DNA of 64,000 nt from an uncultured Olleya sp. (GCA_947503885.1 CANNFD010000004.1:246174-310173), one strand, 5' to 3'. Shown: positions 35,996 to 44,303, counted from the first letter of the stretch. Made by a program: numbers and translations. Notes: generated from the letters alone by a model not told the origin.

Positions 35996-37459
35996 TTAAG
36001 CGTTATGATGTTTATTAATTAATTCTGCTACTAACTTTCCAGATATTAATGCTGGAGGGACTCCTGGTCCAGGGACTGTTAATTGCCCAGTAAAGTACAG
36101 GTTGTTTACTTTTTTACTTTTTAGATTAGGTCTTAAAAACGCTGTTTGTAATAACGTATTTGCCATCCCGTATGCATTACCTTTATAGGAGTTATACTGT
36201 TCTATAAAATCATTAACACAAAATGACTCATTAAAGATAATGTTATTTTTAACATCTTGTTTTGTTAGTTTTTCAAAACGGTTTAATATAATATCAAGGT
36301 ATTGCTCTCTAATTTGAGGGGTGTCTTCTATACCAGGTGCTATTGGTATTAAAAAAAAACCTGTTTCAGAACCTTCAGGAGCCATACTTTTATCTGTCAC
36401 AGATGGGAAATTTGCATAAAACAATGGGTCTTTAGGCCAAGCTGGATTATCATAAATTTCTTTAGCATGGTTTTCAAAATCAGTATCAAAAAACAGATTA
36501 TGATGCTGAACATTGTTTAACTTCTTATCAAACCCTATGTAAAATAATAGGGAAGATGGGGCAAAAGTTTTTTTACTCCAATAGTTTTCAGAATATTGTC
36601 TGTGTTCTTGGTCTAGTAACGTTTCTGAATGATGATAATCTGCACCACTTAAAATTATATCAAACGCTAATGTTTTATTATTTACAACTATAGATGTTGC
36701 TTTTTTATCAGACACATCTATTTTACTAACGTTACTATCTGTTTTTATTAATACTCCTAAGCTTTCTGCTAAAGCAGACATGGCTTTAATTATCTCATAC
36801 ATTCCACCTTTAGGGTGCCATGTGCCTAAACCAAAGTCAGCATAATTCATAAAATTATAAAAAGAGGGTGTTTTGTTTGGTTTAGCACCTAAAAACAAAA
36901 CAGGAAACTCTAATGTTGAAATTAATTTTGGGTTTTTAAAGTTTTTTCTAACCTCGCTACTTATAGTTTTAAAAAACTGATCTATGCGAGTTATGGTTTC
37001 TGGAGTTACTAACTCAAATGGTGATAAACCGGGTTTTAAAACCACTTTATTAATTGCAATATCATAATTTGAAGCAGCTTTATTAATAAACTTTTTTAAA
37101 GGGACTGAGCTTCCTTTTTCAATGCGTTCAAACTCTAAACAAATTTTATCAAGTGTATCACCAATAGTGATTTGGTCATCTTTGAAAAATATTTTATAAG
37201 CAGGAGACAGTTTGTCTAACTGATAATAATCTGATGTTTTTTTGTTGAAATCTGCAAAAAACTTATTAAAAATATCAGGCATCCAGTACCAACTAGGACC
37301 AATATCAAAGGTAAACCCTTCTTTTTTTAATTGTCTGCAGCGTCCGCCAATTGTACTGTTTTTTTCGAAAACGGTCACATTATGTCCTGAGCTTGCTAAA
37401 TAACAAGAAGCGGACAATGCAGAAAACCCTGAGCCTATTATAGCGATATTTTTACTCAT
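35996..37459 (-). CDS. crtI: Phytoene desaturase
   Basis: A 487-residue flavoenzyme that introduces the double bonds turning phytoene into lycopene. The N-terminal FAD fold IAIIGSGFSALSASCYLAS is followed by VFEKNSTIGGRCRQLKKEGF and DIGPSWYWMPD, all typical of CrtI; the C-terminal signature is YFTGQLTVPGPGVPPAL. Length is normal. It is the second gene of the operon, 7 nt after the regulator, so its expression depends on the promoter ahead of the regulator. Confidence 0.95.
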   Translation of the reverse strand: MSKNIAIIGSGFSALSASCYLASSGHNVTVFEKNSTIGGRCRQLKKEGFTFDIGPSWYWMPDIFNKFFADFNKKTSDYYQLDKLSPAYKIFFKDDQITIGDTLDKICLEFERIEKGSSVPLKKFINKAASNYDIAINKVVLKPGLSPFELVTPETITRIDQFFKTISSEVRKNFKNPKLISTLEFPVLFLGAKPNKTPSFYNFMNYADFGLGTWHPKGGMYEIIKAMSALAESLGVLIKTDSNVSKIDVSDKKATSIVVNNKTLAFDIILSGADYHHSETLLDQEHRQYSENYWSKKTFAPSSLLFYIGFDKKLNNVQHHNLFFDTDFENHAKEIYDNPAWPKDPLFYANFPSVTDKSMAPEGSETGFFLIPIAPGIEDTPQIREQYLDIILNRFEKLTKQDVKNNIIFNESFCVNDFIEQYNSYKGNAYGMANTLLQTAFLRPNLKSKKVNNLYFTGQLTVPGPGVPPALISGKLVAELINKHHNA

Positions 37460-37466
37460 TTTGATG

Positions 37467-38378
37467 TTAGTTTATAATGTTTGCAATGACGTCCTTAGTA
37501 GACATATAGGATTTAATATTTGGATTAGATAGGTCTTTTAAATAAGCAGTTAATCTACCAGATATTATTAATTGGTTGTTAGTGTTTTCTAAAATTTTAG
37601 TATGAAAATCTGTTAAATAAGTATCTATATTGTCTTTATCAGGTTTTACTGTAAAGCTGGTAATAAATGTTATTTCATCATATTGCGATTTGATAAACTG
37701 TAAACTATCTAAGGGTACACTTTGCCCTAAGTAAATGGTATGTAGTCCATTAGAAATTAGTTTGTAATTTGTAAATAGCAAACCTAGTTCGTGTATTTCA
37801 TTTTCTGGTAAAAATAATACATAAACTATATTTTTTTCTTTCACCTTTTCTTCAGCATTTTTTAAAGCGTTCTCAATATTGTAAATAAGTTTTTGCTTAA
37901 TAAGCTCTACAATAAAATGCTCATGTGCTGGTGTAATGGTTTGTGTTTGCCAAAGCATTCCAATTTCATCTAATAAAGGAACAAATACTTTATAAAAAAT
38001 ATCATCAAAAGATAATTGATTAATAAGTTCTTCGTAATTTTTATAAAATAGTGATTGATCAAAATTGAACATTGCCAATTTTAACGAATTGATGTAATGA
38101 TTATTTGTGTCCTTTTTAGATGCTATAGTCTTAACTAGCTTAGGTACCTCTATAGGGTTAAGCTTTGCTATCTTTGAAATTTTATACCCGTTAGTGTTTA
38201 GGTAACTGATATTTAATATTTTTTGAAGACTTCCTAAACTATAATATCTAATGTTAGTATCAGTTCTATTTGGCTCAAATAAATTGTATCTTTTTTCCCA
38301 AATTCTAATAGTATGGGCTTTAATCCCAGAGAGATTCTCAAGATCTTTTATGCTAAACTTTGTTTTAATATTGTTCAT
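37467..38378 (-). CDS. MerR/CarH-like B12-binding regulator of the crt operon
   Basis: A 303-residue regulator heading the carotenoid operon. Residues 7-75 form a MerR DNA-binding domain (FSIKDLENLSGIKAHTIRIW, then KRYNLFEPNRTDTNIRYYS). The rest is a cobalamin-binding module: W143-x9-E153-H154 in the helical part and E194-I-H196-E-L-G199 in the Rossmann part reproduce the Wx9EH and ExHxxG motifs of CarH, where the His in ExHxxG ligates the cobalt. CarH holds crt genes off in the dark and releases DNA when light breaks the adenosyl-cobalt bond. Conservation suggests the same here; a light-blind CarA-like role cannot be excluded. Confidence 0.82.
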   Translation of the reverse strand: MNNIKTKFSIKDLENLSGIKAHTIRIWEKRYNLFEPNRTDTNIRYYSLGSLQKILNISYLNTNGYKISKIAKLNPIEVPKLVKTIASKKDTNNHYINSLKLAMFNFDQSLFYKNYEELINQLSFDDIFYKVFVPLLDEIGMLWQTQTITPAHEHFIVELIKQKLIYNIENALKNAEEKVKEKNIVYVLFLPENEIHELGLLFTNYKLISNGLHTIYLGQSVPLDSLQFIKSQYDEITFITSFTVKPDKDNIDTYLTDFHTKILENTNNQLIISGRLTAYLKDLSNPNIKSYMSTKDVIANIIN

Positions 38379-38379
38379 T

Positions 38380-38430
38380 GTTTAGCTAAAATAATTAAAC
38401 AAAATGAATATTTAAGTATAAAGGTTAAAC
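38380..38430 (-). promoter_or_regulatory. Control region of the carotenoid operon
   Basis: Upstream of the regulator ATG, TTAAAC occurs at 38395-38400 and again at 38425-38430, exactly 30 nt apart, and GTTTA (38380-38384) with TAAAC (38396-38400) forms an inverted repeat reaching the start codon. A reverse-strand TCATTTTG at 38407-38400 is one base off the -7 consensus and overlaps these repeats, as expected if the regulator blocks polymerase. Confidence 0.4.
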
Positions 38431-38466
38431 ATTTTGAATTAATTAACAATTAGAAGAAAGCAAAAG

Positions 38467-38550
38467 TGCGCACGAGAAGACTCGAACTTCCATGACTACA
38501 AAGTCACTAACCCCTCAAGCTAGCGCGTCTACCAATTTCGCCACGTGCGC
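38467..38550 (-). tRNA. tRNA-Leu (GAG)
   Basis: On the reverse strand a class II tRNA of 84 nt: acceptor arms GCGCACG and CGTGCGC plus discriminator A, D-arm with TTGGTAGA, anticodon stem CTAGC/GTTAG with loop TTGAGGG (anticodon GAG), a long variable arm, and TTCGAGTC in the T-loop. CCA is not encoded. It is the last of three tRNA genes in one direction. Confidence 0.92.
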
Positions 38551-38603
38551 AAATTTTAAATAAAAGACAAAAAAAAAGCTAAGCAAATGCTTAACTTTTT
38601 TTG

Positions 38604-38676
38604 TGACCAGACTGGGGCTCGAACCCAGGACCATCTCCTTAAAAGGGAGATGCTCTACCAACTGAGCTATCTAGTC
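38604..38676 (-). tRNA. tRNA-Lys (TTT), copy 2
   Basis: A 73-nt reverse-strand tRNA with acceptor arms GACTAGA/TCTGGTC (one G-T pair), D-loop AGCTCAGTTGGTAGAGC, anticodon loop CTTTTAA (anticodon TTT), T-arm CTGGGTTCGAGCCCCAG, discriminator A and no encoded CCA. It is identical in every base to the copy at 38753-38825. Confidence 0.96.
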
Positions 38677-38752
38677 ATTAAAACATATTTTACTAATTTG
38701 TAACAAGTACAAAATTAGTATTTTTAAAGTTAAACTATTGCTTAACTTTTAG

Positions 38753-38825
38753 TGACCAGACTGGGGCTCGAACCCAGGACCATCTCCTTAAAAGGGAGAT
38801 GCTCTACCAACTGAGCTATCTAGTC
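38753..38825 (-). tRNA. tRNA-Lys (TTT), copy 1
   Basis: Same 73-nt sequence as the copy at 38604-38676, 76 nt away. It is first in the Lys-Lys-Leu transcription unit, directly behind a TATATTTG promoter element. The short spacers between genes contain no obvious promoter, so all three tRNAs are probably cut from one transcript. Confidence 0.96.
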
Positions 38826-38834
38826 ATTTGTTTA

Positions 38835-38842
38835 AACGAGGG
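38835..38842 (-). promoter_or_regulatory. -7 element of the tRNA unit
   Basis: Reverse-strand TATATTTG matches TAnnTTTG exactly and ends 10 nt before the first tRNA-Lys base. No correctly spaced TTG is visible. Confidence 0.5.
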
Positions 38843-38951
38843 TGCAAATATAAAAGCTTTTATTAATAATACAAGGCTAATTTTGATTTTTTTTTTGTTT
38901 TTTTGCTTCGTAATTTTCTATGGTTTTAATAATCAATTTGTAAGCTCAAAA

Positions 38952-39467
38952 ATGAATTTAATTTTAATAGGATATATGGCTTCTGGAAAGTCAACTATTG
39001 GTAAAAAAATATCAAAAATAATGGATTTTGACTTTATAGATCTGGATGATTATATCGAAAAAAATGAAAATCTAAGTGTTCGTGAAATATTTAAAACAAA
39101 AGGAGAGATTCATTTTAGAAAATTAGAGCAGTCCTATTTAAAAAAACTAACTAAAATATCTAATAAAACCATTATATCGTTAGGTGGTGGTACACCATGT
39201 TTTTATGATACTATGACATGGTTAAATAATTTAGATAGTTTTAAAACAATTTATTTAAAAACAAACCTAGATATACTTACGGATAGACTTTTTTTAGATA
39301 AATCTAGACCATTAATAAGTCATCTTAATACCAAAGAAGAATTAAAGGATTTTATTGCTAAGCATTTATTTGAGCGTTCCTACTATTACAATCAAGCAAG
39401 TATTGTTATAGAGTCTACTACTTCTCAGGAAGAAACAATAAATAATATTTTATATAAGCTAATTTAA
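38952..39467 (+). CDS. aroK: Shikimate kinase
   Basis: Phosphorylates shikimate in aromatic amino acid synthesis. The 171 residues start MNLILIGYMASGKSTIGKK, with the P-loop GYMASGKST, then DFIDLDDYIE (shikimate-binding Asp) and SLGGGTPC, and the lid region DKSRPLI. Length matches AroK. The start at 38952 was chosen because the longer open frame runs back into the tRNA-Lys gene. TCAATTTG at 38933-38940 with TTG at 38913-38915 may be the promoter (one base off). It overlaps the convergent phosphoribosyltransferase gene by 9 nt. Confidence 0.92.
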   Translation: MNLILIGYMASGKSTIGKKISKIMDFDFIDLDDYIEKNENLSVREIFKTKGEIHFRKLEQSYLKKLTKISNKTIISLGGGTPCFYDTMTWLNNLDSFKTIYLKTNLDILTDRLFLDKSRPLISHLNTKEELKDFIAKHLFERSYYYNQASIVIESTTSQEETINNILYKLI

Positions 39468-39962
39468 ATAAGCCTTCCAGTCCTTGCCTTCTAAATCTAC
39501 TTGGACATGCTCATGTAAGGATGTGGATAAGGAAATACCCTTATAATCTGCCTTTACAGGGAATTTTTTATGGTTTCTGTTAACTAATACAGCAGTTTTG
39601 AATTGTTTTAAAGGCACTTCTAAAAAATGTTTAACACAATATATTAATGTCGTACCTGAATTTAATACATCATCAATTAAAACAACTGACTTTTCTTGAT
39701 AATCGTTAGCTTTTAATGATGTTTTTATAGGTGTTCTCGGATTTTTTTTATCAATAGATATTTTGCAAAGTATAGGAGTTATTGGAGAAATTTTAGATAG
39801 TATAGTTTTTAATTTTTTAGCAAGAATATATCCATTAGTATCAATTCCAGCTAGAATAACTACTTCCTCATTAATGTTAGCTTCATAAATTTGATAAGCA
39901 ATACGTCTTAACTTATTATTAATTGCATTTGAATCTAAAATTATGTCTTTCAATACACTCAT
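39459..39962 (-). CDS. PyrR-like phosphoribosyltransferase
   Basis: A 167-residue type I phosphoribosyltransferase. The PRPP-binding loop is VVLIDDVLNSGTTLIY (about residues 92-107), and EEVVILAGIDTNGYILAKKL near residue 32 is the pyrophosphate loop region. Overall it most resembles PyrR-type uracil phosphoribosyltransferases, which can also regulate pyrimidine genes by binding RNA, but there is no pyr operon here, so the substrate base stays uncertain. It starts 1 nt after the S4-domain gene, so the two are co-transcribed. Confidence 0.8.
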   Translation of the reverse strand: MSVLKDIILDSNAINNKLRRIAYQIYEANINEEVVILAGIDTNGYILAKKLKTILSKISPITPILCKISIDKKNPRTPIKTSLKANDYQEKSVVLIDDVLNSGTTLIYCVKHFLEVPLKQFKTAVLVNRNHKKFPVKADYKGISLSTSLHEHVQVDLEGKDWKAYLN

Positions 39963-39963
39963 A

Positions 39964-40338
39964 TTATTGTTCGTTTTCTGCGTTTAAATTATCTAAATCT
40001 CTTCTGTCTTTTTTAGTTGGCCTACCAACACCTTTTTTTCTGTAGTAATCTTTAGCTAATTTAAGCATTTCTTGTGCTTCAAAAGCAGATTTAGGAGTAT
40101 TATCAACACGATAGATATCAACAAGTTTTGCACCAACTCTATTAGGAGGGATGTCTAACACGGTTATTTTATAGTTTACTTGGTCTTTTCTAAGTTCAAT
40201 TTTATCTGTAGGATAAACTTCTCGGCTTGGTTTTGCAACAGCACCATTAACTTTAATATGTCCTTTTTTGCAAGCGGTAGTCGCTATACTTCTTGTTTTA
40301 AAATGTCTAACACACCATAAATACTTATCTACTCGCAT
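39964..40338 (-). CDS. hslR: S4-domain RNA-binding protein (Hsp15/HslR-like)
   Basis: A 124-residue protein with an N-terminal S4 fold: MRVDKYLWCVRHFKTRSIATTACKKG style opening, then HIKVNGAVAKPSREVYPTDKIEL. A basic C-terminal tail follows (KKGVGRPTKKDRRDL). HslR/Hsp15 proteins bind stalled 50S subunits carrying a nascent chain and help recycle them after heat stress. The match in length and domain order is good. It precedes the phosphoribosyltransferase gene by 1 nt, a pairing with no clear functional meaning. Confidence 0.85.
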   Translation of the reverse strand: MRVDKYLWCVRHFKTRSIATTACKKGHIKVNGAVAKPSREVYPTDKIELRKDQVNYKITVLDIPPNRVGAKLVDIYRVDNTPKSAFEAQEMLKLAKDYYRKKGVGRPTKKDRRDLDNLNAENEQ

Positions 40339-40368
40339 ATTAATTATCTAAAATTGACGTTAAGGTTA

Positions 40369-40398
40369 TTGTGCAAAATTATATTAAAATGTATCTTG
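40369..40398 (+). promoter_or_regulatory. Promoter of FKBP lipoprotein gene
   Basis: TTG at 40369-40371, 20 nt, then TATCTTG at 40392-40398, a variant of TAnnTTTG with one T fewer. The same TATCTTGC appears at 22761-22754 on the reverse strand upstream of the PLP-enzyme gene. Confidence 0.5.
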
Positions 40399-40417
40399 CA
40401 CATCAAAAATAAGAATA

Positions 40418-41461
40418 ATGAAATTAAGAAAAATCACTTTTGCACTTTTATCTGTTTTAGTTACCGCATTTTCTTGTGGTCCAGATGATGAAGATTCCTT
40501 CACTTTTACACCAAGAGACAGGCAAGAGGTTTATGATGAGAATATTGCAGATATTGAAGCATTTTTAACTACTCATACTTATAATTACGACGAGTTTGAT
40601 TTTGCAAACCCATACTCTTTACCAAATGATACTTTTAAAATTGTTTTTGATACTATAAGCGCAGACAATAATAATCTTGACGCTATCCCTTTAATGGATA
40701 GACCAGAATTATTAAGTAAAACAGTTACGCAAAATAATGTGGACTATAAATTGTACTATTTAAGCTTAAGAGAAGGTTTGGGACAAGCAACACACCCATT
40801 AGATGCTGTTAACGTAACTTACGAAGGAACTTTGTTAAACGGAAATCTATTTGATAGTGCAGATGTTGATGGTATTACTTTTAACCTGTCCTCTGTAGGG
40901 TCTTCTTTTGGAGTAGTTGATGGTTTTAGAGAAGCTTTAGTTGAATTTAGAATGCGTGATGGTTATACTGAAAATGGTGACGGAACAACAACAAATCATA
41001 ATTTTGGTTTAGGAGCTGTATTTATACCTTCAGGTTTAGGATATTTCTCGACAGGAACTGCATCTATACCTAGTTATACTCCAATAGTATTTAAATTTGG
41101 ATTATTAACAAGAATTAATACAGATTATGACCTAGACTTAATTCCTTCTAATATAGAGGATTTAGATGGTGATGGTAATGGTGTTAATGATGATACTGAT
41201 GGTGACGGTGTACCAAACTTTATTGATAATGATGATGATAATGATGGTGTATTAACTAAAAATGAGATTATTAAGAAAACATATACTGTTGATACTAATT
41301 TAGGAGAGACAGAGCCTGTTTATGCTTCTAACGAGTATGAAATTTACCGAAATAATAATTCAGGAGTAATTACAATTAAAACTATTACATTAGAAGATTC
41401 TGATGCTAATGGGACACCAGATTATTTAGAAGATAATATTACTATAAGTTACGATAACTAA
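40418..41461 (+). CDS. FKBP-type peptidylprolyl isomerase lipoprotein with calcium repeats
   Basis: A 347-residue lipoprotein (lipobox AFSC, Cys20, then GPDDED). Residues about 115-235 form a divergent FKBP domain: VNVTYEGTLLNGNLFDSA, then a GFREAL strand, IPSGLGYFSTG and IPSYTPIVFKF. The C-terminal part (about 245-285) carries aspartate-rich thrombospondin type 3 repeats (DLDGDGNGVNDDTDGDGVPN, DNDDDNDGV) that bind calcium. This resembles gliding-associated FKBP lipoproteins such as GldI, but the added calcium repeats differ. Likely location is the outer membrane or cell surface. A shared terminator separates it from the convergent barrel gene. Confidence 0.85.
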   Translation: MKLRKITFALLSVLVTAFSCGPDDEDSFTFTPRDRQEVYDENIADIEAFLTTHTYNYDEFDFANPYSLPNDTFKIVFDTISADNNNLDAIPLMDRPELLSKTVTQNNVDYKLYYLSLREGLGQATHPLDAVNVTYEGTLLNGNLFDSADVDGITFNLSSVGSSFGVVDGFREALVEFRMRDGYTENGDGTTTNHNFGLGAVFIPSGLGYFSTGTASIPSYTPIVFKFGLLTRINTDYDLDLIPSNIEDLDGDGNGVNDDTDGDGVPNFIDNDDDNDGVLTKNEIIKKTYTVDTNLGETEPVYASNEYEIYRNNNSGVITIKTITLEDSDANGTPDYLEDNITISYDN

Positions 41462-41474
41462 TTTAAAGTCTATT

Positions 41475-41514
41475 AAAAAAAAAGAGCCACTTTTATTAAG
41501 TGGCTCTTTTTTTT
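41475..41514. terminator. Bidirectional terminator
   Basis: A-rich AAAGAGCCACTT and AAGTGGCTCTTT arms form a perfect stem around TTATT, with a run of As before and Ts after, so it serves both converging genes. The stop codon of the reverse-strand barrel gene (41515-41513) lies within it. Confidence 0.92.
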
Positions 41515-42154
41515 ATAACATAATTGACAGGCTTAGAATTAGTTGTTCTGGCCTAGTGTCTAACCTATTGGGATTAGTTGTGCTTATATTATTGTTTATT
41601 ATAGTAGCTTCATTGTCTTTAAAACCTCTTTCGTAACGCAGATCTATACCTATTTTATCTAAACTAAAACTTATACCAAAGTTTAATCCAACTGTAAAAT
41701 CTTCTTCAATTGTATCTATAGTTGCATTTTCAAATTCACTATCTATTAGATATTGTATTGATGGACCTCCAAAAACACTAATTGGCCCAACTATTTTTAC
41801 ACCTAATAATAGTGGAGCATCAATTTTTTTTAAATCAAATGCACCAGCATCATAATTACTTTTTGTTATGGTGTATACTAATTCTGGTCTAAAATAAAAC
41901 TTGTTACCTATTTTACCAAAGACACCTAAATGATAACCTATGTCTCTATCTGGATTTTGATAATTATTAGAAATAGATTCAAAATAATCTCCATTTCCAT
42001 TATAATTAATTCCGCCTTTAAAGCCAAAACCACTTTCGGTTTGAGCAAAAATAAATGTTGAAAATAGCAATGTAGCAATTGATGTTAAAATTAACTTTTT
42101 ACTTACATCGTTGTTTCGCCATAAGTCTCCTTGAATTGTTTTTAAAATTTTCAT
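41513..42154 (-). CDS. PorT-family outer-membrane beta-barrel protein
   Basis: A 213-residue protein with an unusually long charged stretch (about 20 residues) before the hydrophobic signal core LILTSIATLLFSTFIFAQ, then a mature part starting ESGFGFKGGINYNGNGDYF. The alternating pattern and segments such as YHLGVFGKIGNKFYFRPELVY and APLLLGVKIVGPISVFGGPS are typical of small outer-membrane barrels of the PorT/OMP_b-brl family, ending in LILSLSIML. Its partner or cargo is unknown. Its stop codon sits in the bidirectional terminator. No operon neighbours. Confidence 0.75.
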   Translation of the reverse strand: MKILKTIQGDLWRNNDVSKKLILTSIATLLFSTFIFAQTESGFGFKGGINYNGNGDYFESISNNYQNPDRDIGYHLGVFGKIGNKFYFRPELVYTITKSNYDAGAFDLKKIDAPLLLGVKIVGPISVFGGPSIQYLIDSEFENATIDTIEEDFTVGLNFGISFSLDKIGIDLRYERGFKDNEATIINNNISTTNPNRLDTRPEQLILSLSIML

Positions 42155-42244
42155 AATTGATGTTTTTTGATGGACACATGTTATAACGAAAATTATGCCA
42201 AGATATTTTGATTTATGATTTACAATTAGTTCTATAAAACGAAA

Positions 42245-42277
42245 AAAGCGTTTAAAACAAATTGCTTTAAACGCTTT
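42245..42277 (-). terminator. Terminator after transketolase genes
   Basis: AAAGCGTTTAAA (42245-42256) pairs with TTTAAACGCTTT (42266-42277); on the reverse strand Ts follow, 20 nt past the stop. Confidence 0.88.
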
Positions 42278-42295
42278 AATATTGAAAAATCTATT

Positions 42296-43249
42296 TTATT
42301 TTCTTTCTATAACTTTTTCAGCTGCTTTTACAATTGCGTCAGCATTTAAACCATATTTTTCCATTAATTGAGCAGGAGTTCCTGACTCTCCAAATGTATC
42401 GTTAGTAGCGATAAACTCTTGTGGTGTTGGTTGGTGCTGTGATAAAACACGTGCAATACTTTCTCCAAGACCTCCTAAATGATTATGTTCTTCAGCGGTT
42501 ACAATACATTTTGTCTTTTTAACCGACTCGATTATTGCGTTAGCATCTAAAGGTTTTATAGTATGTATATTAATAACTTCAGCAGAGATGCCTTTATCAT
42601 TTAAAGTTTTTGCAGCTTCTAAAGCTTCCCAAACTAGATGACCTGTTGCAACAATTGTTACATCGGTTCCTGACTGTAAATGTAATGCTTTACCAATTTC
42701 AAAAGTTTGATCTTCTGGCGTAAAGTTAGCTACTTTTGGTCGTCCAAAACGTAAATAAACCGGACCTTGGTGCTCTGCAATTGCTATTGTAGCTGCTTTA
42801 GTCTGATTGTAATCACATGGATTAATAACAGTCATACCTGGAAGCATTTTCATTAATCCAATATCTTCAAGTATTTGGTGTGTAGCACCATCTTCACCTA
42901 AAGTTAAACCTGCGTGAGACGCACATATTTTAACGTTTTTATCAGAGTACGCAACACTTTGTCTAATTTGATCATAAACACGACCGGTAGAGAAGTTAGC
43001 AAAAGTACCTGTAAATGGTATTTTACCTCCAATAGTTAAACCTGCAGCTAAACCAATCATGTTAGCTTCAGCAATTCCTACTTGAAAAAAACGTTCTGGA
43101 TGATTCTTTTTAAAGTCATCCATTTTTAAAGAACCTATTAAATCTGCGCAAAGTGCTACAACATTTTCGTTAGTTTTTCCTAATTCGGTTAAACCGTCTC
43201 CAAAACCTGATCTTGTATCTTTACTTCCTGTATTTGTATATGTTTTCAT
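42296..43249 (-). CDS. Transketolase, C-terminal subunit
   Basis: A 317-residue half of a split transketolase, covering the pyrimidine-binding and C-terminal domains. Motifs: NVVALCADLIGSLKMDDF at the start, RFFQVGIAEANMIGLAAGL (the Glu that activates thiamine diphosphate), ICASHAGLTLGEDGATHQ, and the C-terminal fold VTIVATGHLVWEALEAA. It moves two-carbon units in the non-oxidative pentose phosphate pathway, together with the N-terminal subunit encoded 20 nt upstream. The split is common in Bacteroidota. The pair is closed by a terminator. Confidence 0.93.
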   Translation of the reverse strand: MKTYTNTGSKDTRSGFGDGLTELGKTNENVVALCADLIGSLKMDDFKKNHPERFFQVGIAEANMIGLAAGLTIGGKIPFTGTFANFSTGRVYDQIRQSVAYSDKNVKICASHAGLTLGEDGATHQILEDIGLMKMLPGMTVINPCDYNQTKAATIAIAEHQGPVYLRFGRPKVANFTPEDQTFEIGKALHLQSGTDVTIVATGHLVWEALEAAKTLNDKGISAEVINIHTIKPLDANAIIESVKKTKCIVTAEEHNHLGGLGESIARVLSQHQPTPQEFIATNDTFGESGTPAQLMEKYGLNADAIVKAAEKVIERK

Positions 43250-43269
43250 TTTGTCTTAATTCAAGTTGA

Positions 43270-44115
43270 TTAATAGTCGCCTAAAGTTTCAGGGTTTTGC
43301 TCTAATCCAATAGCTAATTGCTCGTCATTAGGTGCTTTTCCGTGCCAAGCGTGAGTATGCATCATAAAATCTACACCATTACCCATTACGGTTTTAAGTA
43401 ATACACAAACAGGTTTTCCTTGTCCTGTTAGGCTTTTTGCTTTAGCCATACCTTTTAAAATGGCTTCAATATTGTTTCCTTCTTCAATATCTACAACAGT
43501 CCAACCAAAAGCTTCAAATTTTGCTCTAAAACTTCCCATTGGTAAAACATCATCTGTAGAACCATCAATTTGTTGTCCGTTTAAATCAATTGTAGCAATA
43601 ATATTATCTACTTTATTTCCAGAAGCATACATTATAGCTTCCCAATTTTGACCTTCTTGCATTTCTCCATCACCATGTAAGCTATAAACTAAATGGTTGC
43701 AACCGTTTAATTTTTTAGCTTGTGCAGCACCTAAAGCTACACTTAAACCTTGTCCTAAAGATCCTGATGCAATTCTAACTCCTGGTAAACCTTCATGGGT
43801 TGTTGGGTGACCTTGTAACCTAGTGTTAATTAATCTAAAAGTGTTTAATTCTTCTACTGGGAAATATCCAGACCTAGCTAAAACGCTATAAAACACTGGA
43901 GAGATATGTCCATTAGATAGGAAAAAAAGATCTTCGCCGATACCATCCATATCAAATCCTTCTTTTCTGTCCATTATGTCTTTATATAATGCTACAAAAA
44001 ATTCTGCGCATCCTAAAGAACCTCCTGGATGACCAGAGTTTACTTTGTGTACCATACGTAAAATATCTCTACGTACTTGCGTGGTTAAATCTTCTAATTG
44101 TTGTATGCTTGCCAT
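43270..44115 (-). CDS. Transketolase, N-terminal subunit
   Basis: A 281-residue half of a split transketolase that binds thiamine diphosphate and Mg. Visible motifs: VNSGHPGGSLGCAEFF, GSLGQGLSVALGAA and the cofactor motif GDGEMQEGQNWEAIMYA followed by IATIDLNGQQIDG. Together with the next gene it makes a complete enzyme of about 600 residues. A reverse-strand TATCTTTG box at 44175-44168 (exact -7 match) lies about 50 nt upstream of the ATG, so this promoter drives the pair. Confidence 0.93.
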   Translation of the reverse strand: MASIQQLEDLTTQVRRDILRMVHKVNSGHPGGSLGCAEFFVALYKDIMDRKEGFDMDGIGEDLFFLSNGHISPVFYSVLARSGYFPVEELNTFRLINTRLQGHPTTHEGLPGVRIASGSLGQGLSVALGAAQAKKLNGCNHLVYSLHGDGEMQEGQNWEAIMYASGNKVDNIIATIDLNGQQIDGSTDDVLPMGSFRAKFEAFGWTVVDIEEGNNIEAILKGMAKAKSLTGQGKPVCVLLKTVMGNGVDFMMHTHAWHGKAPNDEQLAIGLEQNPETLGDY

Positions 44116-44295
44116 GTTTTATGGGTTAATTAATTTGTTTCAAAATTAGTTTTTTAATACTCCTTTACAAAGATAGAAAGCGGACAGTTATTAACGAAAT
44201 AGGTCAATTTCTTAACAATTGAAACTTTTTGTAAAAAGTATTAACATTTTTTTCAATTTTAATAACTATTTAAGACCCTTTGCATATTTCTTATA

Positions 44296-44303
44296 TATAT
44301 TTG
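44296..44303 (+). promoter_or_regulatory. -7 element of tgt
   Basis: TATATTTG is an exact match to TAnnTTTG, 24 nt before the chosen ATG. It lies inside the longer in-frame extension that begins at a TTG codon at 44280, arguing that the extension is not translated. Confidence 0.5.

Noticed and set aside
38799..38951. Upstream extension of shikimate kinase
   Set aside because: It would run through the tRNA-Lys gene and its promoter; the kinase fold begins at MNLILIGYM.
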